A DNA stretch of 64,000 nt, taken from assembly GCF_048771995.1 (NCBI RefSeq), contig NC_133033.1, positions 4,960,501 through 5,024,500 of the forward strand. Reading direction: 5' to 3'. This document shows, one piece after another, positions 52,601 to 64,000 of the stretch. Position 1 is the stretch's first letter. Every line of letters starts with the position of its first letter. The notes under the pieces are model-generated. The model made no database searches and was not told the DNA's origin. It was given only the letters and a program-made list of their open reading frames with translations. This DNA comes from Taeniopygia guttata. Lineage: Eukaryota > Chordata > Aves > Passeriformes > Estrildidae. Made by a program: the position numbers and the translations under genes.

Positions 52601-53569
52601 CAATATTCACAATATTCTCTGATGGTTTTTCATCGCTTGTATTTTAGTGAAACTCCCCACTAAAAGCTGAACCATTGTGATTACAAAAAAACTTCCATGT
52701 GATGTTTGCATTTGGTGCCTCCTCTCCTTTACACCTTACAGTAATGTGAGTGAAGTGGTCAATAATCCATGTGCTTCTTAGTAGTATTTTACTGCTTGGA
52801 TTGCACAATATATAATGACATGTTAGGGAAGGAAATTTGTCATTTCTTGTCCTGAAGGAAAGTTGTCACAGGATTGAAATCAGTTTGCTGGTATAAAACT
52901 TAAACTTGAATTTTATAGCATGACCTTTAGGGTAGGATGAGATAATTTTAAGAGGCCATCATGCTCCAGTGAAGTCAAAATGGAATGAGAAGTGGGGAGG
53001 AATCATTAAAATATGAGTACTAAATTGTTTTTGCACTGTGTTAGGCTCAGATATTTGTCCTAACATCTGGTTTCTCTACCACTTTCATCTTAAATCTAAG
53101 CTGGATTTTCTTAGTAAACAAGCAGCAAATTCATCACAGTGAGCTTTCCAAAAAGCTTTACAAGTTATTTTAAAGATCTTTTTGGATCTTTTACTTTTAT
53201 TGCACAATAAGCTTCCATTCATGACTAAAGATGCCTGCTTGAGGTGTCAACAACCATTTTTCTTTCCTGCATTTCATCCATATTCTGTGGTATTTGGTCC
53301 ATAAACTGAACCAAAAAATCTATTAAATTAGATATGCCAATAGAAATTGGTTTTGAAATGGAGAAAAAATAAATTATTATTCCTTCTGATATCGATACAG
53401 CTGTGAATACATCTTGATTCAATTTGTACCAAGCGGTGGGAAAACACTTTTTGAACAGTTTGAAAGCATTTAATAGTCCTGTGATGCACAGTTGATTTAC
53501 AGTTGAGCTGTACTGGATTTCAGTGCCATGTGTCTGAAAGTTTGAAGGTATGATATGGAAAATTATTAC

Positions 53570-53689
53570 CTTCCCGGTTATTCTGAGTAATTGCTCTCTA
53601 ATGGACTCTTCCAGCTTTGAGACTGTTTTATTGCTTGAGGTAACTGTTAGCTGATGCCAGTTAATACAGCTGTGATTATTGACCAACCC
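53570..53689 (-). other. Unidentified exon-like open segment within a 153-codon minus-strand frame
   Basis: On the minus strand a frame is open from about 53689 to 53225 in AT-rich DNA. Its first 40 codons are bounded by an acceptor-like ATATCCTCCCAG and by GGGAAG|GTAATA. They read GLVNNHSCINWHQLTVTSSN and on to EESIREQLLRITGK. The only ATG codons lie near the far end, so a free-standing protein is unlikely. I recognise no family. It could be an antisense exon or chance. Confidence 0.15.
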
Positions 53690-56094
53690 CTGGGAGGATA
53701 TTGTCTGTTCCCTGGGTGACAGGAGCCCTGTGTGCTCTATCCCTCTTAGCTTCTAAACAACTCAGAAAATGGGGAAAAAAAAGAAAAGAAAGCCCTTTTC
53801 CTCTAGGAGTGATAACTCAGGATAGCAGAAATAAAGGCCTTGTCAAAGTGGCTTGGACCATTGATCCATCTAATTGAGAATCCCATCTCAGCCTGCCGTG
53901 ATCCTGGATGTCTCAGGAGGTGCTGCAGTGCTGTAGTTATGGGGTGGTTCCTTTCTGCTGAAGTCTTGTTGCTCATCTTCTTGTGATACAAGGAGGTGAG
54001 AATTATTCTCTGCTTACCTTTATACCATTCATCATGTAGCTTGGTCACCTCCTGTTACCTCTGGGTTTGAAATAAAGTTCCAGATCTCTGTGGGATCTCT
54101 TACTCTGAAGTACATTCTCTGCCTTCACTTATGTGTGCTGTCCCCTTGCTTGTGCAATGTCCCTTTTGGCTGGAGTTTAACTGCAATGCTGAGAAAGGGT
54201 AACCATGGATACACTGAACAGAGTTATTTTGCTATTTCCATTTCTTTGCAGCCCTTGAGTGCTCTTCCACTGATTTTGTAGCATAGGCATGTGCCATGTG
54301 AGGTTCCACAGATGGAAACAGTCCATAGTCCATAACCAAAATGAGTACTTTTAGGTATTTGACAAAGGAATAGTTTGGGGGGGAAATCACAGTGTTTTCC
54401 TGACTGGAAGTAGAGCCTGTTCACCAGCCACAAATGTTAGAAAATCATGGGTGCAGCTCGTGGCCTTGGATGAACAAGTACCCATCTGAATAAGTACTTC
54501 ATTCAGTCAGGCATGCTTTTGTGTATTTATTCCATTCATACCTTATCCACTCTTGTGGATCCTTGTATTTCATTTTTAGTCTGAGTGAGGAATCAGATTC
54601 TTTCACGTTGAAGCTTCATGGGAAGAGAAAGGAAATATTTTAAATAATTGAGAAATAAGGTCGCTGCAGCTAGGCTATGAATTACTGAATATTGTATCAA
54701 GTGCTGAAAGAAAGTAGAATATACTGAGACTTCTAAAATCACACAAAAGTATCGGGAAGAGGAGCTTTATTTCTTTGTAAGGTGCTGGGTAGCTATGGAG
54801 GGCAGGTGGCAGTGAAAATTCGTGAACATCAGCAAAAAGCTGAGCTCTGAAAATACTGTAATTATCCATATCTCTTTGAATTTGAACAGGCTTGATCTTG
54901 GCAAAAAGTATTTAAAAGTGTCTCCAGCTGATGCTTTTAGCCCCACTTGTTCCCTGTTCTTTTCTAGGACATTCTGCCCAGGTAAAAGAGGGGGGACATC
55001 TCTGAGGTCTCCTGAGTGCTGTTGGCTGTTCAGATGTGCAGACGTGTTCAGGGAGGTATTACAGGGCATGGAGTCAGCGTGTCCCACCCTGTGCATATCA
55101 GACTTACTGTGAGTTAATGTTCTTGTACTGTCTGCTGTGCAGGCACACTGGGCATAATCACAGGTGGCCTTTTGCTGAATAAATGAAAGAGGAATCAATA
55201 ATTCTTCTATAGAGGTACACAACTGCCCAGGAGCCTTTGTTGTGGGTTATTCATGCCCTAGCATAAGACTTTGTCTCCTAGATAACTTAATTTACACCAA
55301 GGCAATTCAATGGCCTTCCTGGGGGGAGGAGATACGAGTGATGTTCAGGTTGGGAGGCAAAGAAATGAAACTGCAGGGAAGGAGCTGCATCATGCCAAAG
55401 GACATAAAGACAGAAGATGATGTTTTGAAATATGGTGATCCCCATCTACAGACTGATGCTGAGAACAGAGAGGAGTGTAGCGGGAGGGCAGGGCTGTTAC
55501 TGAATGATCCAAGCCATAGGAGACCTGTCTAGTTAACAGAGCAGTAAATCTGAGCTTTCCTGTGTATATTTATTTTCACATCACAATCTGTTTAAGCAAG
55601 AAAAGCACATTCTAATTGCACTCTAAACAAGGATTTCTCCTTCAGCCTTTTACAGCTGTTTCTTGTATGCAGTGCCAAGCTGATCTTGGTGATGAGATGT
55701 TCTAGCACAGCATGGACAGGAGCCCAGTGGGCAGATGTTTCTCCTGCTGCGTTTTCATTCACCGTTTCAAGGGGCAGTTGAGAGACGAAACTCCTTCACA
55801 AAGGTTTATAATTCATGAAGCCCATTACAGTGTACAGAGTTGCTCATCTGGCATAAAGACTCCGGTGGCCCAAAAAATGTGCTCACAAGAAATAAGATGC
55901 TTTTGTAGTAAATTCTGCAGTCTGACTGGAATTAACTTCATTTAAGACTAAAGAGCAAAGATAATAGATAAGATAATGGATGCTGGAAAGGTGATACCGG
56001 GGAGCTGAGTTGAGTTACAGTACCTGTGACATCTCAGAGCAGTGTGAAACGCTTTGGGCTGTAAAGCTGCTGCCTGCAGTTATCAGATCATGTA

Positions 56095-56400
56095 CACAGC
56101 GACCTAAGGATTTGATCCCGGCAGTTCGGGTAATGAGGACAGCGTGAGCAGCAGAGCAAGGGCCGTTCGCTCCCTGTGGCAGAACGTGGGTAGAAAACAA
56201 ACTTTTTATTCCTTTTTCTGTCGGTGGCTCCGAGACGGGCTCGGCCACCGCGGCACGGCGCTGCTCCGGGGCTGCTCCGCTTCCCGGCACAACCTCCTCC
56301 CCATCAGTGTCACCGCCCGCCCAAACGCACCCGGCTCCCTCTCCTCGTCTTCATTCATCCACTTCACCAGCAAAAACCACCTTCGAAAAAAGCAAAATTC
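56095..56400. promoter_or_regulatory. Isolated intronic CpG-dense segment
   Basis: About 25 CpGs fall in roughly 300 bases, densest at 56220-56345 (CCGAGACGGGCTCGGCCACC and following), whereas neighbouring kilobases have almost none. It lies about 40 kb inside the GLIS1 intron. Such a segment could be an alternative GLIS1 promoter, an enhancer or a non-coding RNA promoter; a GGGTAGAAA donor-like site follows at about 56188. Open frames crossing it begin with GTG, not ATG, and look incidental. Confidence 0.5.
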
Positions 56401-56461
56401 TTCCCCTTTAGATGCCTGCTGCAAAACGTGCGTTTGAAAGCTGTAGCCTGTGTTTACTAAT

Positions 56462-56484
56462 TAAAAAACAAAACAAAACAAAAC
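56462..56484 (+). repeat. AAAAC microsatellite
   Basis: About four AAAAC units directly right of the CpG-dense segment. Confidence 0.85.
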
Positions 56485-57831
56485 GAGCCAGTGATTGTGG
56501 AGATAAAAATATTCCAGTTGAATAATCAAATGTACCATAAAGTCCCTCTGGACTAAGACATCTTACTAGTGGCATCCCGGCTAAATTTAGACTTCAAAAT
56601 TAAAACCATTTCTGCTGAGAGGCCAGATATGTGGGCATGTTCTGCAGTTAGTGAAAAGACAAAGATACTTCCCTAAGGTTAATTCAGACACGCAAGATCT
56701 GAAGTTGTGGGTGTCTTTCCTGACTCTTGTAAAAGGCTCTTGTGCTCCCAAATTAGACAGAATGAGTGCAGGACTGAATTTAAGTATAAAGTTTAGGGTA
56801 GGTTGTAGTGAATTCAGGCACAGATTTTGATTAGCTTTCAAAGGAGCTGAAGCCAGGCTGGTACTTTTTGATACAAAGGGCTGGATAAAGAGTTTTTATG
56901 GACATGGTGAATCTCTGTAGAGGCTGACAGTAAGTACACGTTAATCAAAACTTCTCCAAAAATGATATTTCTTAAATGGTACAGTACGAATCCTGCTGAC
57001 TTTTAATGGACTTTATATTCCAATTCATTCTGTGATCCACTGGCCACAGTACACCACAGTCACTGTATTTGTGAAATGTATTCTTGATCAGTTGGTTAGT
57101 GCAGAGTGTCTGTGAGAGCCTTGCTGACTTGGTAATAATCTGTGCCAAACAGGTGAATGACAGCCCAGGGGAGGGATGAGTTTGATACTGCATTTTTCTT
57201 GGAGCATTTGGAGATCCACAGTCTAGCTGCAGTGCTGGTTAATGAAGTTTTCAGCTCACAATAAGTCTGAAGTAAGTGCTACATGCTTTTCCCTCACTTC
57301 TCTAGGAAGAATAGGGATTCTTATCAGAACGTGATAAGAGATCCCCAACAGAAGCTTTGGAGTATTCATTATTAGAGAGCAAAAATCACACAGTTATTTT
57401 AACAGGTTGTCATCAAAATCATATCAGGGACATCACTGTCTGCCAACTCCATTTGAGGAGTTGTAAGAAATGAGCCTAGAGAAGACCAAGGGGAAAGAAA
57501 GCACACTTAAGTGGAATCAGTTCATAATTCCAATTTATGGATGTGGAAAAGCATCCCATTTGCTAAACAAAGTATATTCTTGCTTTGCTTATTTTCAAGT
57601 TCCCACACCAGTTACCTACTGATCTGTTCCTTATACAAAATTGTAGGGTAAAAATCTCTCTTAATTTGCTCTCATAGCATGCACTGTATTTATTATATTT
57701 ATTCAGTTAGAGTGAGAACAGAATTTGGCTGTTCTATTCTGGAACAATCAGTGTTCTCTATTTCAGCCTAATAAGTACTCATTTAGCTTTAATTAAATAC
57801 TATAATTTTCTTCTCCTTCTCTGAAAAAAAT

Positions 57832-57845
57832 GGGGGGGGGGGGGG
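57832..57845 (+). repeat. Run of 14 G
   Basis: An uninterrupted G homopolymer after an A run. The length is likely unstable and hard to sequence accurately. Confidence 0.9.
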
Positions 57846-59177
57846 AAGTTCTTCTAAAATTTTGACTCACACCCCAGGGCTTTGTAAAACTGGAATGTGC
57901 AATTAACATAAAACCAATTCTTCGGTATCTGAAATTGTGGGGGAAAAGGCAGAACTGATTCTTGATGCCTCTCTTGTGCAACCCAGCATTCCTTCAGACT
58001 AGAAAGATTCCAGTATTAGTGGAAAGCGTTTTTGTAAGACATCTCAGCCTGTGCCAGCACGGCATGTAATGCACACCAAGCAGCCAGCTCATGAAGAAAA
58101 ACATGTTTACAGAAACTGAAATGACTTCTTTGTTGTTTACTCGTGCAGAGGAGAATGGCGTCAGGAGTATTTCGAGAGAGAATGTAGCTTTTAAATTGCC
58201 ACTGAACCAGCACTGTGGTGTGACCAGGCAGAATTTCTGTGACCTTGAGACCCTTCCAGGGGCTGCTGAGCAGATGCCCCATCAAACAGTTGCTGTGTGG
58301 CACAGAAAGGGACATTGTCACCAAAGACACGGCTGTAGGCTGGACTTAACCCTGCCCTGTCACCCCAGGGAGAGTGACTCAGTGCTGGGTCACAGCAAAC
58401 GCTGCTGGTGTCCCCCACCTCCACAGCTCTGCCAGGCTCTGCCATCGGCCTGTGCTGCTGGATCCAGCTCACCTGAGCACTTCAGAGCTCCAGCATGTCA
58501 TTGAGATCATCAGGAATGTGTGAAGGTTTAAATGCAGCTGTGCTGCTTGTGCTGGTTACAAGATTTTGGAATTCCTCTGGTTATTTCCTGTTAACTTCAA
58601 TCTGCTCCCCTCTAGGGATCTGTAATTGCCTCTGAGTTTTTTTACCTCTGATAGATATGCATCATCAGTACTTGTTAAAGGTGGGGTTTGTTTTGTTTTC
58701 TTCTCCCTAAAGAGCAATTTGTAATTCATGCAGTGGATGTATCTTTTGGCTTCAGGCTTGAGATCTTGGAGATCCCACCCACTGTGGGCACAGGCACTGT
58801 TGCAATTCTGTTCACCCGGGTGTGGAAGGGGTTTTGTGTATTGCCTGTGCAATCAATCGGATTATTTACTTGTATCCTTCTTTTTAGTAATAGCTGAGGG
58901 TTTGCCAGGGTTCCCAAGATCCATGGGTGTGCTGTGGCTGGGCAGGGGGGCAGCTCAAGGCAGGAGAAGGAAAAAACGTGGCAAAATCAAAACCACTGAC
59001 TGTAGAGGATAATTTTACCTTTACTGGTAGAACAGCTGCCCCACAGGGCATCTAGCTAGATGCTGAACGGGGTGTCACCAGGAGCAACATTAGTGGAAAG
59101 TATTTGTGTTGTGAATATCCAGCCAGCACAGCTCTGAGTGGATAGTTTGTGTGAAGAGCATGACAGAAGTATGCACC

Positions 59178-59186
<9 letters not shown>

Positions 59187-59209
<23 letters not shown>
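59187..59209 (+). repeat. Run of 23 T
   Basis: A pure T homopolymer preceded by TTCTTC. No retroposon body was recognised in either orientation. Confidence 0.85.
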
Positions 59210-59514
59210 GCTACAAGGAGCAGGTAATGGAGAGAGGGGTGATTCACACAGGAGTTAGACATCACTTACAGTAAGTGTGTTGCCCTTGAAGAGTTTAATC
59301 AGGCAATTCTGCAAACACAGCAGAGCTCTTGTAAGGCTTGTCATGATTTTTAGGTCCTTACCCTTTTCATTTTCTTTCTGCTCCTGGGTGGTACTTCTTG
59401 TCTTTGCTCCACTAGATTTCCTTCCATTTTAGCAATAGTATTCTCTACTCTTTGCAGCATCTTGTATTGCAGGCTCTTCTGGTTCATTTTCATCTTTACG
59501 TTACCCTTGTGGCA

Positions 59515-59558
59515 TGAACTTACCCTGTTTGCAAGTGGGGAAACAGAGGCTGAGTCCC
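59515..59558 (-). mobile_element. Possible antisense MIR core fragment
   Basis: ACCCTGTTTGCAAGTGGGGA followed by AACAGAGGCTGAG resembles the reverse complement of the MIR core (CCTCAGTTTCCCCATCTG). Only the core can be seen. Confidence 0.4.
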
Positions 59559-62500
59559 CAGATCCTTTGTCCATTCCTATTGAACCTTATATACAGAAGT
59601 GCTGTATGATGTTCTCTATCCTAAATTCTAAAAAGTGTTGTTTGACTAAATGCTCCTTCTGCCACTGTGGGGTTTCTCTGTACTGCAGGTTCACTAGTGA
59701 TTTCTCCATATGACCAAGGATTATGTTTTCTGGAGAAACTTGTGTGTAACAGAATAGATCTCCCTGATCACACTGTATTTTCCTGCTTTCTGTCCTTAAT
59801 GTAATCCTGTGCATTTACACTCGTGCTTCCCTTTTCAAACAACAAATTACAGTGTATTCTGTAGGATCATGGCTGTTTACTTGCCTTTCTCTCTCTACAA
59901 CCACCTTCCTAGGATGCATCTCCCATTCTTTCTCCCCAGATTAGTGGAACTTTGCTTTTCAAGACCTAATGTCAGTTTTTCCCTTTATAGGCCTTTCCTC
60001 TCCATACTTACTGTTTCTCTGACTAGCTGGAGTGATCCCCTCCTTCTCCTGGTGGCTGCTCTGAGGGCAGGAGCTGTTCTGGTGCTTCTTCAGCAGTGGG
60101 AGGTGAGTGACTGGACAACCATTGCCACATAGATGTCTTGTGCTGCCCTCAGCATGGCCTGGAGACAGACTGGGACAAAGACACTACAGGGATAAGAGGG
60201 GAACGTGGGGGTGAGTCACATGGGATCAGAAGTGTGACACAAATCAATGTTGCAGCAGTAGCAGCTGCTTCATCCTCAAAAGCTGATGGCTCTGTGGGAA
60301 GCAGATTGCCTATGACTCAGTTGGCTTTGCTGACTCCTGCACAAGTTTGAATGAAGCCCAGGGTGACCCCAGAGGTCTGCAGTGAGTTCATCCTCTTGAT
60401 GCACACAGCTGGGAGATGTCTAATTCTGTCTCCAGTTGCAGTGCTGGCAGGAGTTGAGATTGCTACCCTGTGCTCAGAGCTCAGCATGGGAGGAGGAATC
60501 ACAAGGCTCACTGTGAAACGGTGCTTCAGAGAAATAAATTAAAGGGTAATGAGGATCTCAGAGATCTTCTTATCTCTTAAAATGAATCATACTACTAAAA
60601 CCATAGGATAGCTTTCCTGAGGTGTTTAATAGCCCTGAGAGGTTCTGACGGCCCCAGCTGCCCTGCAGTGTGTTCCTTGGATATAAAGCAGCTACTGAGA
60701 CTGCCTGTGAGCACGGCTCACACTCTACTACTTCTCCTTTCCTCCACCTCACTCCATTTCTGCTGTCTTTCTGTTTGATCGCTGTGTACAAAACCAGTGG
60801 GTGTCTGTTTTGTTTCTGGCACTAAAGGAGCCATGACTTCTGTGACTGTTGCTGGACACTGCTGCTAATATGTCACATCACTAGAGTGGCTCTTTTCCTT
60901 ACGCCTCAAAGTTTACTGGTGGCATGGCTGTGAAAAGTAGCATGAAATTGATTTTGGACCAAAGCATATAAAAATGAACACATGGGGTGCTGTTGAGCCA
61001 GTTAATGGGACTTCATATTTGGTTTGATGAAGTATTGAAGAACAGGCATGCAGTTAGTTTAGCGTGGTTGTAAGGAAAGTGCGTCTTGTCCAATAAATCT
61101 GATGTCAGATTTCCTTGAGGTTATGAGGTTAATGGCTTGAGGTTTTCTTAAAAAAACCTTCAAACAATCAAAAGCCGTAAAAGCTCCAACACGTATCATG
61201 TGATATTGCTGAAACATTTGCTAAACAGATAAAAGTGCTGGCTCAGAGTAATTGACAGTAGCAAGTCCAGAGTAGGTGGATCCAGTGGGTTTGCGTATAC
61301 AATGGTCAAGACCTTTAACACTTGAGGCTAGAGCTCCTAAACCATTGCTGATAGAAGTTCCTGAAGGATGTGGAGGTGGATTCAGTGCTGAATCATGACA
61401 AGAGCAGAGCAGTGTAACAGGTACATTTTCAGTCATTTGACAAGTTGGAACCCATTGAGAAAAAATTATTTTAGCACAGCTTGGTATTGTATAGTGCTGG
61501 GGCAGTAAGAGAGACCCTGTCCTGGAAAGCCTGAACTCCTGAGGTGGTTCTGAATTCTGGGCAGCAGTGGCAGTACATACACTGAGGTGTTAGAGAGTTT
61601 TATGCTGCTCCCAGTAGAACATTACAAGTTGGAAAAAGTGCATTAAAGAGGAAGAAACCGTCCTCTACCTGAGTGCTTGACTTTTCTGATAAGCTAGAAG
61701 GTAGAGTGACTTGATGACAATAAAGTTCTGTACATTAAAGGATCCTTAACGTAGCAGAAGAAAAGCATAGCAAAAACTGGGGACTGGAAACAGAGTTCAA
61801 ACAAATGAAATGAAAAAAAAAGTAATAAATTCTTAATAAGAAATGTAAAGCATCCCTGGAATATATGAAGGCTCTTTATCTCCTCAAATTAAGACTGCAT
61901 CCTTTTTTGGCAGTTGGGTTCAGCTAGAGCATGAGTTTACAGGATCAGAGTAACTGAGAGAAATTCAGGGCCAGGCAATGGGATTCACTAGGTCCAGCAG
62001 TCTTTAAAAAAAACAAAAGTCTTGAAAAATTGTATCACCTAAAGCACAGGGTCAGGCACAGAGCCAGTTTTCTCTCATGGATGCTAAAGGCAGATGTTAA
62101 TCATATCACATTCCTGCCAACCTTCACCAGATTTTATTTGTCATCCTTAAAAGGGTATGATTTTGCTCAGTGGGAGGGTTTTCATTGGCTTCAGTGAACA
62201 TGAGTGAGTCAAAATAGCATTACTTTTACTCCCAGATCAGTGCTCTGGTTTGGTAGTGTTCAGATATCAAATGTGAGGGATTCACTAACACCTTTTTATA
62301 CAGGCATCCCTTCTGATGCACTTTTAAAGCATTGAAATGGAGTTATTTGAGAGATTATCCTTCCAAGAACTGATATAGAAATTAGAATGTGGATATTGCA
62401 TTTTCCACTGTCATTTGGTAACAATTGCAATAAATTTGATGTATTTCTACCCATATAAATTTACTGAAAATCAGATTGTTTATATTTTCATGATTGAGTC

Positions 62501-64000
62501 ATAATTGCTTTCATGTCTTTGCTGTTCTTTCCATTGATATCTTCTTGTACTTTTGAGTTTTAAGAATTATTTTGAAAAAGAAAATGTGGGGAGAAGGTTG
62601 AGGATAAAGGCAAAGAGAGAGAAAGCTTGTCTGCAAGGCAGATTATTTTCCAGGCTCTCATAGCTATATTAAAAGGTACCTGGAGACGAGTTAAAGAAGA
62701 GGAATTCCTAGCCCCAGCACAGAACTTACTGTTGCTCATAAAATCAGCATAGCTGGTGGTGCCTAACAACATCCTTGGGCAGCTCATACTTGAGCAATTC
62801 ACCAGGTTTTTGTAAAACAGATTATCCACACTGTCTATCTCCTTCTGCCCAGAGGAGAGGCTGCCAAGCCCTCATCAGGGCCCAAAAGCTGCCTTTACTA
62901 CCTGTTTCCCAGTGACTGGGAGAGGAGATGGTCTTTAACTTGAGAATAGGTTGTGTTTGTTTTGTGTGCTGTTAGACAAGTATCCTTTGCAGGCTCAGCA
63001 AGGATCTCTGCTCCCCCTTGGCTGCACGGGCAGAATTCCGTGAGCGCTGATGGATGTGCAGTGGAAGAGACCGGGGAGGGCTTTGGGGGTCGGTGCAGAG
63101 AGTGAAGGGGCTGCCAGGATTCTGTCTGCTCTGTGTGTACAGCACTCTGTGGCCAGGACACAGCCTCTGCCTGCCACGAGGCCCAGCAGGAAGGCTCTGC
63201 TGCCTGTCTTGTCCTAGCAAGAGCTGTGGTGGGGAATGGAGGGGAAGGAGCTCTGGGTGGTCAGAAGGAAAGCAGGACTAGGGGCAGTGAGTGGTACCCA
63301 ATGGGATACTCATTTGTAGCCTCCAGCCTTATCCCTGCTCTCCTCGGCAAGGTATTCCCATGTTTCCTGGTATTGCTAAGCTGCTTGATAACATTTCTGT
63401 CTCTAGGTAGCTAACCAGAGTGCCCACAACTGGAGGGCAAGTAATTAATTTGTGTATTGACACAAACCATAATAATCCTGAAAATTTGCTAGAACTACAC
63501 AAAAACAAGTGGTAGCAGAAATGTAATGTGTGAATACTGCCCTACAAAATTCCCTGGTCACCTGGATTTGAGGCAAAGCTAAAGGAAAGAAGATGGCTGT
63601 TCTGTCTCTTATGATGCAGGTTGGTGGGATTTGTCTGATATCAGACCCAGCCTTTCTGTCCTCAGGTTGCCAGAGAGTTTTACAGCAGACACAGAGGGAG
63701 GTAGAGGTACACATTCCTGGTGTTTCAGTGATTTCCAGATTTAGTCCAGCCACCAGTATGTAGTTGGTCTCTTTGGCATAGAAACTACATCATCTTCCTA
63801 TCTTCCTCCTCATATGAGTTTGAAGCATGACTAGTTTGTCCAGCCTCCATCTGCAGGTTGCCATGTGTGTAGCACCTTTTAAAAATTTTTTTTAAAGACA
63901 CAAAATGATTAAGATAGCTGTTAAGTCACAAAAAAGACGGACAGCTTCTGTCGTTGAAAGAATTAAGTTATGATAGTACAAATAATATTTCCCAAGTCTA

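Larger units (their letters stand above)
16499..64000 (+). other. GLIS1: GLIS1 first coding intron, continuing beyond the window
   Basis: From the GTGAGT donor to the window end I found no segment matching the next GLIS1 exon, so this intron is longer than 47.5 kb. It is AT-rich, with few transposons: one CR1 tail, one clear SINE and one possible MIR core fragment. Short open frames on both strands look random. Stretches 16600-22200, 24200-27400, 28650-33600, 34150-35200, 43500-53200 and 56500-64000 show nothing I can name beyond the repeats listed separately. Confidence 0.75.

Overview
This is vertebrate nuclear DNA, most likely from a bird. The genes have GT-AG introns, most of the window is non-coding, and repeats are few: one CR1 LINE 3' tail ending in the ATTCTATG-type motif, one well-preserved amniote MIR-type SINE and short simple repeats. 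I see no prokaryotic operon, CRISPR array, tRNA or rRNA gene, or recognisable viral gene. The species cannot be determined from what I can read.

Layout. (1) Positions 1-5245 hold the last eight coding exons (the first only as its final 11 bases) of NDC1, the transmembrane nucleoporin, on the + strand. They encode the C-terminal 275 residues, and the reading frame stays intact across all seven introns. A short 3' UTR follows, with an AATAAA at 5415-5420. (2) Positions 5441-14940 are intergenic; I recognise no gene there, only a few exon-like open stretches of unknown meaning, mainly around 11412-11701. (3) Positions 14940-16275 are a strong CpG island containing a 14-bp minisatellite. Inside it, 16155-16498 is the first coding exon of GLIS1, the Gli-similar Kruppel-like zinc-finger factor, on the + strand, beginning MHCE. 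(4) Positions 16499 to the end are best read as the very large first coding intron of GLIS1; the zinc-finger exons lie beyond the window.

NDC1 and GLIS1 stand head to tail, as in the human 1p32 arrangement I recall, which supports both calls. They are not functionally linked: NDC1 anchors nuclear pores, GLIS1 regulates transcription.

The non-coding signals most worth attention are a perfect 46-bp palindrome at 23855-23900 with GGAATGCATTCC at its centre, an isolated CpG-dense segment at about 56095-56400 deep in the GLIS1 intron, and several non-repetitive stretches that look like candidate conserved regulatory elements. I found no convincing new multi-gene system here; the unknown open frames are reported with low confidence.
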